A DNA stretch of 64,000 bases from Dromaius novaehollandiae (taxonomy: Eukaryota > Chordata > Aves > Casuariiformes > Dromaiidae): contig NC_088102.1 of the NCBI RefSeq assembly GCF_036370855.1, positions 69,511,601 to 69,575,600 of the forward strand, in the 5' to 3' direction. The notes beneath the pieces are model-generated. The model did no database searches and was not told the origin of the DNA. It saw nothing but the letters and a program-made list of their open reading frames with translations. Every line of letters starts with the position of its first letter. Position 1 is the stretch's first letter. A program made the position numbers and the translations under genes. Below are positions 12,091-24,012 of the stretch, piece after piece.

Positions 12091-13680
12091 TTTCCCCCAC
12101 ATGCACTTTTACACACGCTCGTGCACCAGCATTTCACCCCTGTGTGTTATACGATGGTCTGTAAATGGAGAACAGAAACCGTCGGAGTAGTTGAGACAGC
12201 AGGAAGGAGAAGTTGTGATCTGGAGTGGAACTGATCACGGTCGCAGAGCTAACCTCTTCCCCTGGGAAGAGCGACGTGGGATCTCTAGTGATCCAGCACG
12301 GTCCAGCTCAGCTCAGGTGAAAGATTGCCCTTCGGTATTGTTGAACTTTGCGGTATTAGGGTTGAAACCACACCGTGGACTTCACAGGGAGTGGAAACAC
12401 ACGCTGAGACCAAAAAATAACCAGTTGCCGCAAATCCCCTCTGGCCCCTCGGCAGTCGCATTTCATATAACTTAGCACCCAAGCTGACCCTCCTGAGGTT
12501 ACAGGATGCTGCCTGACAAGATCACGGCATGGCTGCGGGCCAGGAATGAGGGAAGGAAGGCTAGTTCTTCAGATCTGGGTTTTGTTGGCACTGGCTTGTG
12601 TTTTTCCGTGGTTGGTGTTTGGATGCTAGTAAGCTGAAGGAGAGGCAGAGCTGGTTTGACAAATCCACACTTGCGTTACAATCCAGTTCCTGGAGCAGTG
12701 AAAATTTTCAGCCGTGTGGAAACCTTTTAATGTTGTAAACTGTGTTCAGAATGGCAGCAATCCTTCCAGAAGCCCTTAGCTGCGCTTGTGGATATAGACT
12801 TTAAGCAGAAGGTGGGATGGCACTGGATGAAGGTTTTATTCATGAGATCCTCTCCCCCACACAAATTTTATACAAAAAAGGTAGAGAAAAGACCCAAAGC
12901 TGAAGCCGTTTCTTCCGCCCTCTTGCATATAAGGGGTCCCTAATCTGTGAATGTGTCACTGAGTAAATACAGATTAGTTTCAAGGAGATGAACTGGTCAA
13001 GCACAATATTTATATTGCAAAGGCCAGCTCACATAGATTAAAAAGGTAGTATTGCAGTCATTTAGTAGTAAGTTTCTTACACTGTGAATATGTCAGCTTA
13101 GAGTTATCAAATATTGCTGAAAAATGCATAAGGTTATATTTGGTTGTATAGCAATCTGGATCCACATGAAGAGAGCAGAATTAAGGTGACATATGTATTA
13201 TGAACTTTCAAACGTTATTCCATTACTGGAAATCCTGAATGTCACATTAATTTGGATTACTGCATTTTAAATAATTCATTCAGGAGAGAGTAAAAAAAAA
13301 ATTTTAAGTCTTTCAGTCTCAGCTTAGAATTGAGTTTTGGGGGTCAAATTTTGGGCGAATCCAAGCACAACTTCCAAATTTTTCATGATTTCCACCTGAA
13401 GTTACCCTGTTCAAGCCTCGTTCAAAAGCTTCTGAAAGTTGGCAGGTTCCAGAGAAAGCAGCGAAGCTCTGGGTTTGCAGTGAAACCTGAAACTTAATGA
13501 AATGCAGATGTTTGATATAAATGCTCTGCAGAGATCCAATTGTAGCATATGGGCAGGCTTGCCGAAGAGTTTCTTGCAGCGTGTCTCTTCAGCACTCCAG
13601 GCTGGTAAATGTCAAACAAAAGAGCACAGGGACAGTGACTGGTGACAGCCTACATCTAGGGAAGAGCAGGATTTTTTAAA
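12091..13680. other. Non-coding stretch, no gene recognised
   Basis: Moderately AT-rich towards 13.3 kb, with a short A9/T4 run near 13293-13305. No coding frame, splice-bounded exon or recognisable repeat can be supported. Confidence 0.55.
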
Positions 13681-16600
13681 ATCTTATTTCATGCATAGTT
13701 TTCATGCGTAATGAAGGATTTATCTTGAAACCTGTCTTGCTTATCAAGAAAACAGCAGTACAGAATGTAAAAGACCTGGAAAGAAAGGTAGTATTAAAAG
13801 CTGATACTGAGCCTGTGCAGCCTTGAGAAACAGGGGACACACTAAAGCCATCTGGAAAAGTGTCAAAGAGCAATCAAAAGCCACGGGGACAACTGAAGTG
13901 GAGGAGGAGAGAAAATTGCCCAGCAGTGCAGACCCAAAAGAGCAAGATAAGGTCACTATACTCTGGGAAGGTGGCAGTGGGTAAGGAGGGGCGTTTTGCA
14001 GAAGGAGTGAAAATGCCAGAGGACCATGTATCCTTGTAAAAAATGTTATGTACCAGGAAAGGGCTCCAGATGACAGCATGGAACAAAGGGAAAACAGCAC
14101 AGAGATTTCTCAGAGGCTAAGAAGTCGTTTCTATCAATAAGGGACATTAAAATGATTACTGAGCAGGTGGTCACAAAGCACAGCAATAAAAAAGTTCATA
14201 AACAGCTACTCTGGTGAGTCTGGCACTAGGAAAGTCCAGTATGAGCACACTGATTCGAAAGATCGAATGCAAATACCAGCCCAAGAGAAGAGTGCTGATA
14301 GGATCAGTCAGTGCTCGTACCTGTATCAGTTAGGAAAAGGTTAACAGAAAATTGATCAATGGTAGGAAAATGGAAAGCGGAGAACAATGCCAGTGACGTG
14401 GCAATCGGCACAAATGTTGAAAGAAATATGGAGAAACTAATAAATCCAGGCCATTCTGTTAAAACATTCACAAAATGCAGGAAAATGTGCACGCCGAGTG
14501 AGGAAAGGGACTCCTCGTGTGATGAGGGGGAGATGTTCTTAAGCATAATAACACAAAGCAGCAAACTCGGAAAGATTTTCCAATCAATTGTGGCAAACGG
14601 CCCATCTGCAACAGCAGAGGCAGTGGGACACTGGCTGATGAAATAACAGAAACCGAAGGAGAAATACTAGGTGCATGTCAAAACGGAATAGTCAAAAGAT
14701 CTGCAAATAACTGCTGTTTGGAAGAATAGTGCCAGAGCTGGGAAAGTGCACACGGACATTCAGATAGACAGGGAAAATGTTGGAAGGTTAGAGAGGCAGG
14801 TCATCTGGCTTGGAGTGAATACATATGTCTGTGAGGCCGATCAAGAGGCTACCTGCGGCTGTTTCAGAAGGACAGTGTAGAAACACACCTGTGGGTGTTA
14901 ACAGACTCCCTGGATTCACAGAAAGCCAGAAGTTCCCAGCAGCATACGACAGCACATCCAGAGCTTGTGGGGCGTGCTGCGGGGAAGTTTCCTCAAGTTT
15001 TAAAAAAGAGGCTAGAAGGATATTTGTGCAACGTGATGAAGCATAAAAGAAGCAATAGATTGGATTTACTCCTTAAGGATCAGGGAAAGAGCACACAGAG
15101 GACTCCATGTGAACTCAGAGGAGCTAAACAAAAGCAAATGAAAGAGAATGTTTTCACTTTTCCACAAGAAATAAAATCTGGTGCCTGATTCTTAGGTGAG
15201 TTGAATGCAATGGCAGGATTTTAACAGATCTTCTGGATCTGTTCCACATAGTGCTCCAAGACCCACACTTTGAGAGCAGCATTTGGCAGATACTGCATTC
15301 TGAAATGGCCTTTTTGAGTATATTCAATGAAGTACTTCTTGGGGCAGAATAACAGGCCCAGGTGCTATGTCCATCACAGAAGAAATGACTGGGCAGCAGA
15401 AACCCCTAACATCAAGAACAGTAAAGGGGAGTACTGGAAATTGTGAGCGCTAATAATCTTAAATCAAACAAGGCTGGGTATCAAATCCAAACAAGGAATC
15501 ACTTACTTACGAAGGTGAGACTGTTCTCAAAGGGAAATTTGCTTGAGGACATATAGACTTGAGCAATAATGAACATACTGCAACCTGGAAAAAAAAAATT
15601 TGAAAGCTGTTAGTCATGTTCAGCTATGTCAGCAAGTTCATACCCTGATGATGATCATACAATTCAATAGGATTTCTCCTTCACAAGGTCTCCCCGTGGG
15701 TAGGCCACAACATGAAGGAACTGAAAGATTTCAAGTGATGTTCACATCAGAACATCGCTGCTGCAATGTTTTTGACCCACAGACATCAAACTATCCATGG
15801 AGACTTCCAGCTATCGAAAGGATGACAAAGAAAAATAAAATTATAGTGTCATGGAACAGATTGTCAGTCACATATGCACAGACCGCTATAGTAGTTGCAG
15901 ACAAGACGGGCAAACAAATTGAAAAAGAGACACAAAGTCTGGCGTATGGAGGTACAAAGCTTCACAACTTTTCTGTATGACCTTGTTTTCAAAACAGAGA
16001 TAGAATTAAACAAAGCAGAACAAAACAAAGCAGTGGACTGCAGGACACAAAAAAGGACTTGGAGAAGTTTGCCCAAAGATACAGCAGTTCATCCAAAATC
16101 AACAAGTGTCTTGCGGTCCCTGAGTTGCAACGCAGGTTCTACTTAGTGATGATAAATATACTTGACAGCATATGCTCCGTCTGTCAATACACAGCCTGAT
16201 GGTCTGGATCAGCCATTTCACATCCATGGTAACACCATCTGTACCTCTGTATCTCCCAGCGTATGAGGCTACAGTGCAAATCAGGTAGAAACGACAAGGC
16301 TGTAAGCAGGCTACAAGTTAAGGAAGGAGACAGAACTTCGCATCATCCTCCATTTTTCCTCTGTAAAAATGAGCTCTTGCAGGAATGCTTTTGACCAGTG
16401 CACAAAGCTTCATTGCCACCAAGGCCGCAGCCCAGCTGGGGCAAGGAGGCACTGACCATGCGTTCCCCATTGATTTTAACAGCTTGGTCCTGTGGCTAAT
16501 CGTTGCGTTAGAGTGCAACGCTAAATTGGCAGCCAAAATGTCTTGCAGCAGCCCTGATTCCTTTGATTGCATAAAGGGAAAATATTGAACTGAACAGAAG

Positions 16601-18050
16601 AGCAATGAACGAATCCAAAAGGAAGAGCTGGAGAAGTTGTATTTTGGATGTAGATCAATAAAGGCAGAGCAGAAATGCAAGAAAAGTAAGCAAATGTGGA
16701 CCAGGCTGGAAGAACAGTGATTGTCAGGGGAAAGGGCTAAGAATGCTGCGTGAGCAATTTTCAGTTTTGTGGGAAAAGTCAGAATTGAAGTGTTTTGTGA
16801 GGATGTGGCCAACCTGCAGCTGTATCGTGTGAAAGGCCATGAGGATGGGCGGGGGTGGATGATACTGGGTTATCTGAATACTTGACTGCCAGAGGAGATG
16901 AGGCAGTGGGAGCTGCTGAGGCTGTCGTCTCCAGGTCGGCCAGGAACCCACCTATGCAGCGCACGCCAGGTCCATCTCTAGCAGAGAGTGAGACTACGAG
17001 GGAGACACTGTTATCTCCTAAAGCTCCTGCGGCACACACCATCCAAGATACGTGGACTATATCCTGTGGCTGTCAGTCCTATGAAGATGATTGATCTGCA
17101 GCCCGCGGGGTCAGGAAGGTTAGGCAGCCACAGAAAACTGGTCCTGATTTGGGGCAGTGACCCAGCTGGTATCATCTCACCTGCTCTCTTTCAGCCCTCT
17201 TCCATTTGGTGCAGTGATCAGCGTGGGACGATGGGGTCGTCTGGTTATAGTGGAATACACGGCAGGTTTCTCAGAAGTAGCCACACTCCGTACTACAAGA
17301 GCTGCAAATGTTACTAAGTGCCCAAATACGTATTTGCTGGTAGGATTCCAAGAACTGCTGCAAACAAGAAAGGACCACAGTTCAAGAATAAGGAAGTACT
17401 CAGCTGTGCTGAAAATATATGACATTCATGATGAGCCATCTACCCTCAGAAACCATCAGAACTGGATTTTGATGAGTGTGGAATCCATACTGTAAAGAAT
17501 TTGCTCAAAAATAGGATGTGCAAGGATAAGCCTAAATGAGTACTGGCCAGAAAAGGGAGACTCGTAAGAACCTGTGTAGCTAAGCAATCTTGAGTTGCCA
17601 AATGTCTCTGTGCCTGGCCAGTCCCTGTCAGTCGCATCCCACTTTGAAAGTGTTAGGAACCAGATCATAGAAAGAGATCATTAAAAAAGGTGAAAAAATG
17701 CAGAATCATGAAAAGCATCTACCCCAGATATCTGAGTGCCCACCCAGGATGAGGAAAATGAGAACAGATTCAGGAGCTGGAAATAATTCACAAAATCATT
17801 ATGTTATCAGTTCTGAGGCTGAACAGTCTGTGGCTAGTACGGACTGCCATAAAGACGTTGTGTAACACATCAGACCAGTAAGACTGGCTGAAAATCCCTG
17901 GGAGCCTGACTAAAACATACTTTCCATTGTTTTCATGCAACCTGGAGGCTTATGTTATTTTATCTGTTAAGAGTTGCTATCTTAACAGGATTTTATGTAA
18001 GATAGGAAACTTGAAATGGTTTCCAAAAAGTGGTATAGTTTGATGTAGAA
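13681..18050 (+). other. Purine-rich stretch with broken open frames, origin unknown
   Basis: The plus strand is A- and G-rich over about 4.3 kb, and successive interrupted reading frames all lie on the plus strand: 14359-14646, 14825-15046, 14895-15188, 15600-15980 and 15895-16146. The 126-codon frame at 15600-15980 and the overlapping 83-codon frame have ordinary, mixed amino-acid composition. I could not recognise reverse transcriptase, integrase, envelope or capsid motifs, nor terminal repeats, so a viral or LINE label is not justified. A decayed retroelement or a retroposed gene copy remains possible. A chance arrangement in A-rich DNA is the null explanation. Confidence 0.3.
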
Positions 18051-18125
18051 CAGCATTTCTTAATCTGTGGTCTATGAGACATCAGGAGGTGGGCTGCAAA
18101 GTAATTAAAAAAAATTTTTTTTTAA
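18051..18125 (+). repeat. hAT (Charlie-type) terminal fragment
   Basis: The string beginning 'cagcatttcttaatctgtgg' and continuing 'tctatgagacatcaggag' and 'gtgggctgcaaagtaatt' resembles the terminal inverted repeat and subterminal region of Charlie-type hAT elements (CAGNGTTTCTTAACCTGTGGTCTATGG…). An A-to-T run at 18107-18124 follows. The opposite terminus is not seen within the next few hundred bases, so this is a truncated non-autonomous copy. It belongs to the same broad terminal family as the element at 23843-24012. Confidence 0.55.
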
Positions 18126-21100
18126 ATCCACGCACATATATTCCCACACATTCAACTAGTAGAAATTACCTAAAATTTAGTAGCATCCTACAATATATCT
18201 CAAGGGCATGTTTATTTCAAATGAAGGTATTATGCCTCTAAAAACCCATTCAGCTATTTTTGTAACAATTACACCCACTGGTCTTAAAATGACTTTGTTT
18301 TGATATGACCTGCCACAATGACGAGAAACAATGACACACACGAGCAGCTTGGCAAGTGCTTGTCCCAAGCACCTCCAGTATTGTTTTATGCATGTAAGGG
18401 GTGGGGGGAATCTGGTTCAAAAGCGGAAGTTTTGCATGCTGACAGGGCAGCGTGGGATTTGGACACCGGTAAACCTGCTTGCTGGCAGGGGAAGATGGGA
18501 GAGGGTAAGGTTTCACGTTTTAACTGCTGAATAGGAGGAAGCTTTTGTTAGTTTATTTTGCACATAGTTTCCATTTTTAGTTGAAAGGTTCGTCTGGAGA
18601 CCGGTCTTGCTTGTCAAGCAGATACTGCTTGCCGCGTTGCAGCATCACACATTCGGTACCACAATGATGGGGTCTGTGCACTGTGGAAATCCAGCACTGA
18701 TGGCTTAGAGCGAGATTGGCAGGATGCGTCTGGCCTTCAGAAGGCTCCCCGTGCTGAAGCTGTCTGCGCCGTTTTGGGCTCCGCCTGGTAAGCTGCACAG
18801 TTGTGTGAAGTCAGATTTCCTGCCTGGGAATTTACCTTTTGGTAGAAATTATTACTGTAAAGATAACAGTGCTTGTATTCTTCATATATTTGTCCATTTT
18901 GGCCATGGCAGAGAAAATAAAGTCACATCAAGGCCAGTGGCACAGTTGATTTAGCTCTAGAAAGAGGATGTTACTTGTCCTTTAGAAGAAGGAGCTGAAT
19001 CAAGGGTCCTCTAAATAGAGACTCTGAGTTGCCAAGTGATTTTTTGCTTTATCTGGTTAGCTTACATACAGCAAAGTGAAATAACTGCAGAATGAGACTA
19101 ACATGTTTTCTAGTTGTCAGAGGAGATAGGTTGTGAGGCTCGATTCACTAACACTGGTAAAGCCTTGTGAGATCTTTGCATAAAAAGAATTGCAGAAGCA
19201 ATGGCAACTTGGCCGTTATGTAAAGAACAGTAAGTATTTTGCACCACTGCAGAGTTCAGAAAAAAAAAACCAGGGGCCTTCTCTAGTAAATAAAAGAAGC
19301 CGATCTTGGTGTATCAGTAGTGAAGACTAAAATATAAGGACTTGGTGATGTAAATGCAGGAGCTTTGCATTGCTGCGAAGATGAGGTTGCTGCAGGGGGC
19401 TGGTTGCAGGTCCCTAAATTAGGATCCTTCAGTCCTGTCTTAGGTTGGATCCGAGAGAGTCATGACTCTGCTCCACTGTGTGTTTTCCTCTGTCTGCCCT
19501 GTAAATCCACATATGCCTCCAGGACAAAACGGTCTGCCTCTGTTCAATTAACAGCTCCAGCGGGGGCTCAGTTGTCCGTGCAAGGACAGGGAGAAGCTAT
19601 AGGAAGAAGTTGGGAAGGATTTGGGGAGCAGGAATCTGTAACGGGCACATGGAGCATTTTGTTCAGTGTGTTGTTACAGAATAAAACTGGCCTGAGAGAG
19701 GCATGGGTGGGGTTGCAAGTTCTTCCTGGGCTGGAAAACAGCGTCCGGTTACATCCCCAGCACACCCTTCCTTCTTTCCCTCGTGCCAGGCAGCGTGGGG
19801 ATGTGGGGGCTGTCGCTGGAGCAGAGCGCTCCTCTGCAGGGCTGCACCTAGGGGGGGTTCCCCCCAAAAGGGGACCCCCAGGCCTGGCTTTGCCGGGTGT
19901 TTGAGGGCTCCTTTGCGCAGACATAGCAAACTAGAAGGTGCGGTTTGCATCTGCCAGGGCCAGGTAGGCAGACTGGAGCCAGCCAGCTCAGGGGCAGGGT
20001 GGCTGCTGCGTGCTTACGCTCTGGGGTTGACAACCGCTCTACTCCAGTTTTAACACACATGCTCCAGAAATTGCTGTGCCACTGTCTATCTCGTGCACCA
20101 CCTAAAAGCCAAGCAGACTTGACAGCAAACGGGATCAAGCAATAAATGGACTTGCACTGTGTGACTTCATAGGTCAACAGTACAAGGCGGGGGGGAGAGG
20201 AAGGAGACAGAAAACGCTGCAACTTATAGCTTCATTTCAGACCCATTTCTCTCTCTGCTGCAGTCAGACAGGTTCCTGCTTAAATCAGGCAACTCCATTT
20301 TTCATTCTGAATGAATCATTGCAGTTCTGAGACAGAAATAATAAAGGAACTGTCTGTCTTCTCATCCAGCCAGGTTCTCCTACACCTTTGCCATTCTCTG
20401 CCGCCCAGGTGATTATGACAGCTCATCTGTGGCTAATAATTGTCCCTGGCATTTGCCTTCTGGAGGACTAAGACAGGATAAAGAAATTGCATCTGGAGAA
20501 AGTGCTGTGACTCATTTTCCTTTCAAACGGGAACATCCCAGCCCCTAGCATAAGGTGAGAAGAGGGATTAGTGGTTCCTGGGCAGTTTTAATGATGCAGG
20601 CAGCAAGGAGCTGTACACAGCTCTCTGCGTTTGCCTGGACTACGGCAGGCAGGCGGCCGTCACTCCGCTGCCCCAAAGCACTTGTTGCCATGGGGGTGTG
20701 GGTGTATGGCATGAGTGCTGTCAATAATCGTTCTCAGCTCTTCTTGCAAGATTGCGGAGACATCGATCTCCGACTCCGAGTTGGGTAACTGTGCTCCGAA
20801 CCACTGATCTGAGCTTGCGCTTGCGTGTGTCGTAACACACAGCGAAGAGCACACAAAAATGGACGGGTCGGGACATACTCGCACTGGAGAGGTGGTCAGG
20901 ACGTTGCCTGTGGTGCCCTTGGGGAAAATGTCCAGTTTAATAGCAGCAAGGGCTGGGTTAATATTAGTTCGCCCTTCAGAGCATCTCTGTTTATGCCCCT
21001 GAAATTTGTTCGCACCAAAAAAGCTGAGTGGCCTGCCAGAAGCCACAGAAGAGGGGAAGGATGAGTGATTGACTATGGGATGCGACTGTGAGATGCCAAG

Positions 21101-22530
21101 GTGTTACGGTTTTGAGGGCATCTATGCTGCATGGCAGATGAAGGCAGAGTTCATACTGCTGTATAAACACTGCTGAAATTGCATCAGCAGGACTGTCTAC
21201 TGTCCAGTCTCCCCTCTTCCATGAGAAATTAATTCAGACAGGAATGGCTACATGCAGGAAAAGGTTACTAAGATCGTCAAGGAATGAAGATCCTATGGTA
21301 AATGAAGAAATCAGAAGGGCTGTGCTTGTTGTTCAGCCAGGTAGTCTGGAACGGAGGAGGAGAGATGATTCCTGTCTTTAAATACAGCAGGTGTGTAAAC
21401 ACAAGCAGACAGAAGAGAAAGTTGAACTAACAGATGATGTTGGCATAAAAACTAACAAGTTTAATTGGAGGTATAGAGGAGTATATATAAGCTTGAGCAA
21501 AAAATACAAGGCTTCTAGCTGTTGCAGGGATGCCTCAGCTGCTGGGCAGTGGGTTTTCGACTAAAAGCCCTGGCTGTTTCTTTCCAAGGCATACAATAAA
21601 AGCATTATTTGTCCTCCCCTGAGGAGGGAGAGCACATGCCCCAAGATATTTCCAGCAGACACAGGCATTGAAGCAGTTTGCAGTCACTTACTTATAGTTC
21701 TACAAGATCTCATCCCAGACTGACACTTGTAACGATTTCTTGAATCAAGAAACTTTTAAAATCTAGTTTTCCCCTTCTTGTTTTGTGCCAGACTCTCCAT
21801 TTATATACAGGTCCCACAGGCCTTTCTTGAGCTTGCCGAGGTGCAGAGCCTTGCTAAACTGCTGTGGCATAAAAGAAAGCGGAGGGGAGGAGACAGGATG
21901 AGCTTTCACACAGTCTCCATATCATATTTGCTCAGCCATATCACGGGCAATGTACATTTTATGGCCTACAGAAGCAACCTTTTTGAGCATAGCATTGTAT
22001 CCTTCTCACTAGTCTAAGTGAAACCTGTGAGTATACAAAAGGATGCGATGGCTTTGCCTGTGAGAGCTGGGGATGTTGCTCGCGAGCCCAAACCGCGTCT
22101 CCTGTTCTTGTGTCTCGTTTCATTCGGAGCTGAGCAAACTGGTATTTGAAGAAAGTGCTGTCCTGACTCTTTGGGGCACTGAAGAGCTGTCATTCTGGAG
22201 GAGAAATGCCCATTGCTACAGGCTGATATCAATAGCTTGAGGATTATTTTAGTGGGGAATGAAAATACTGCTGGCATTAGGCTTTGTGAAGGCAAATCTT
22301 CCATGCAGTTTCTGGGAGAGGAAAAAACTAGCAGCCGACATATAGTCACACACAGGTAAATGCAGATCTTCCGAGGAGCAGAAGCTCCTCTGAAAGCTCC
22401 GTTTTTTATTCCAAAACCCACAATCATTTATGCCATAATTTCAGAAACATTGGGAGTCACTTTATCGCGTGATCTGACTTTCAAACACGTCTGGAACCAG
22501 ATAGGTACCAGGTTTTGTACACGCACTGCC
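18126..22530. other. Non-coding stretch, no gene recognised
   Basis: Reading frames are short and two-sided (for example 19365-19904 on plus facing 19568-19950 on minus), which is the pattern of GC-richer non-coding DNA rather than exons. The segment 20370-20520 has the look of a conserved regulatory element and is listed among the findings. A TATATATAAGC string at about 21482 has no promoter context. Confidence 0.5.
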
Positions 22531-22534
22531 AGGG

Positions 22535-22790
22535 TTAGAGGTGCTGATCCACGCCGCAGCCCGCCTCTCCCTCCCGGGCTTTGCGGGACCGGCGGCCCCA
22601 TCTCGCAGGGGGCCTCCTGGCCGCCGCCGGCGCCGGGCAAAGCTCCGCGGAGGGGCAGCCGGGTGGGGCGGGCGCCCGGCACGGCGCGGCGAGGGCTCCA
22701 GCTGGCCCCGATAAGCTGCCCGCGGCCGTGACTCAGCATCCGGAAATATTGGGCGAGCGGCCGACTTAAGGTGAAACCCTGCTCTCACAG
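22535..22790. promoter_or_regulatory. CpG-rich block with GATA/MARE/ETS cluster
   Basis: About 200 bases around 22550-22740 are very GC- and CpG-rich in an otherwise CpG-poor region. At the downstream edge there are, in order, an E-box CAGCTG (22699-22704), GATAAG (22710-22715), TGACTCAGCA (22729-22738, a MARE/NF-E2 or AP-1 type site) and CCGGAA (22740-22745, ETS core). GATA next to a MARE is the classic arrangement of enhancers bound by GATA factors with NF-E2, MAF or BACH proteins. No splice donor or coding exon is convincing on either strand, so an enhancer or an unspliced or alternative promoter are both possible. The open frames here on both strands are CpG shadows. Confidence 0.5.
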
Positions 22791-23086
22791 ACGCGATGCT
22801 TTTGTACAGCTCTCCTTCAGAGAACCGGCAGCAACGACTGATAAATTTTGCTCAGGGCGTCACTCCTCGGTTTTCAACAGCTGGGAGGCAGAAAAGCTCT
22901 TTTTAAAAAATTTTTTGGTTTAAAAAAAATGGAAGGTTCAAGTGGGTAATCCAATTTTTTTAATGAGGTCTAAAAATATCAATGATGATGTTGACCCGCT
23001 GACAGCTCAGCTGTAAATAATGGCAGTAGTATTTGTTAGCAAGGATGCATTTACTAAGATTTAAAATTAGTTAGTAGACATATCTC

Positions 23087-23105
23087 TATCATATCATATC
23101 ATATC
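23087..23105. repeat. Short ATATC pentanucleotide repeat
   Basis: About four copies of a CATAT/ATATC unit lie between the two CpG-rich blocks. It is short enough to be stable and is listed only as a simple repeat. Confidence 0.7.
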
Positions 23106-23189
23106 TCAAGGTTGTTAAAGCCTGTGACATTTCTTGGGAAACAGAAAGGTTCTGCTTCTAGCGTTTCTGCTTTCTAAAACCAATTTCCT

Positions 23190-23490
23190 TTCTCGGGAGC
23201 TTTGTTCTTTATTGCCGCGGTGGTGCTGACTTCCTCCCGGCTTCTCCGCGACTCCTGCCCTCCCTCCCCGAGCAGCATGGTACGCGCTTGTTTTGTGACG
23301 TCCCCTTCTCCGAAACGGGTGTCGCATCATCACCCCGACGGGCTGCTGTGCCACCGCCAAAAATAAACGCTGCAGTGGCCTTTCCCAAAAGCGCACGGAC
23401 TCAGCTGGGTCTCCAGGACTTTTTATAGCCCTCCAGCTCAGTCCTATCTTTGGTAGCATCAACATTTCCATAGCAACCAACCGTGATGTC
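23190..23490. promoter_or_regulatory. Second CpG-enriched block with CRE, MEF2-like and X-box motifs
   Basis: CpG is locally enriched from the GCCGCGG near 23213 to about 23400. TGACGTCC at 23296-23303 is a near-palindromic CRE. A MEF2-like CCAAAAATAA lies at about 23357-23366. TTTCCATAGCAACC at 23465-23478 fits one full half and part of the other half of an RFX X-box. It lies some 450-750 bases downstream of the GATA/MARE block and probably works with it. It could be an alternative promoter, but no transcript start or exon can be shown from sequence. Confidence 0.4.
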
Positions 23491-23842
23491 AGACCAGCGT
23501 GTTTTTTGGTGAGAACAGCAGGAAGCAATGAACTTTTCATAAGCAAGGAACCAGTTTTCATGCAAATATCTCTAGTAATGTCTGCCATGACTGTTGTTTA
23601 TGGGTCTAATCCTAATTATTTCACTGTTACCTTGCTGTCCCCCATCTGCCACATCCACCTGTTGTCCCATCTTTCGTTAGCGCTCTCTCTAGCGGGACTG
23701 TGCATGCACTCTTGAGGGGAAGGGTGCACCCCGTTCAGAGCGAAAGGATGTAGTAATAGAAATGGAAAAGGTACAGCACTAACAAATTACATGCAAACAC
23801 CATTTTTTTTTCTAAGCCAGAACTAGTGTAATTGGTCAACGT

Positions 23843-24012
23843 CAGTCATTTCCAACCTTTCCTGGTTGTGAGTATTTCTCCAGCGGATGGATAAGATTGC
23901 ACTGATGTGAATTGAGCCTCCTGACAGCAGGCCTGCTTTGCTTTGGTACTTCTTGGGACCTCTTGCAAGTAGGATCTCCAGGGGTCTGCAGCCCATAGGT
24001 AAAGAATCATGG
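23843..24012. repeat. hAT-type MITE, about 170 bp
   Basis: The left end 'cagtcatttccaacctttcc' and the reverse complement of the right end (23989-24012, 'ccatgattctttacctatgg') both resemble the Charlie-type hAT terminus CAGNGGTTCTTAACCTNTGG. Inside the right end, 'ccaggggtctgcagcccata' is the typical subterminal word read in reverse. The length is that of a non-autonomous MITE. An 8-bp target-site duplication is not evident, so the insertion is old. No transposase remains. Confidence 0.5.

Noticed and set aside
13681..18050. Endogenous retrovirus label for the purine-rich stretch
   Set aside because: No polymerase, integrase or envelope motif, no paired long terminal repeats and no primer-binding site could be seen, so only a neutral description is given.
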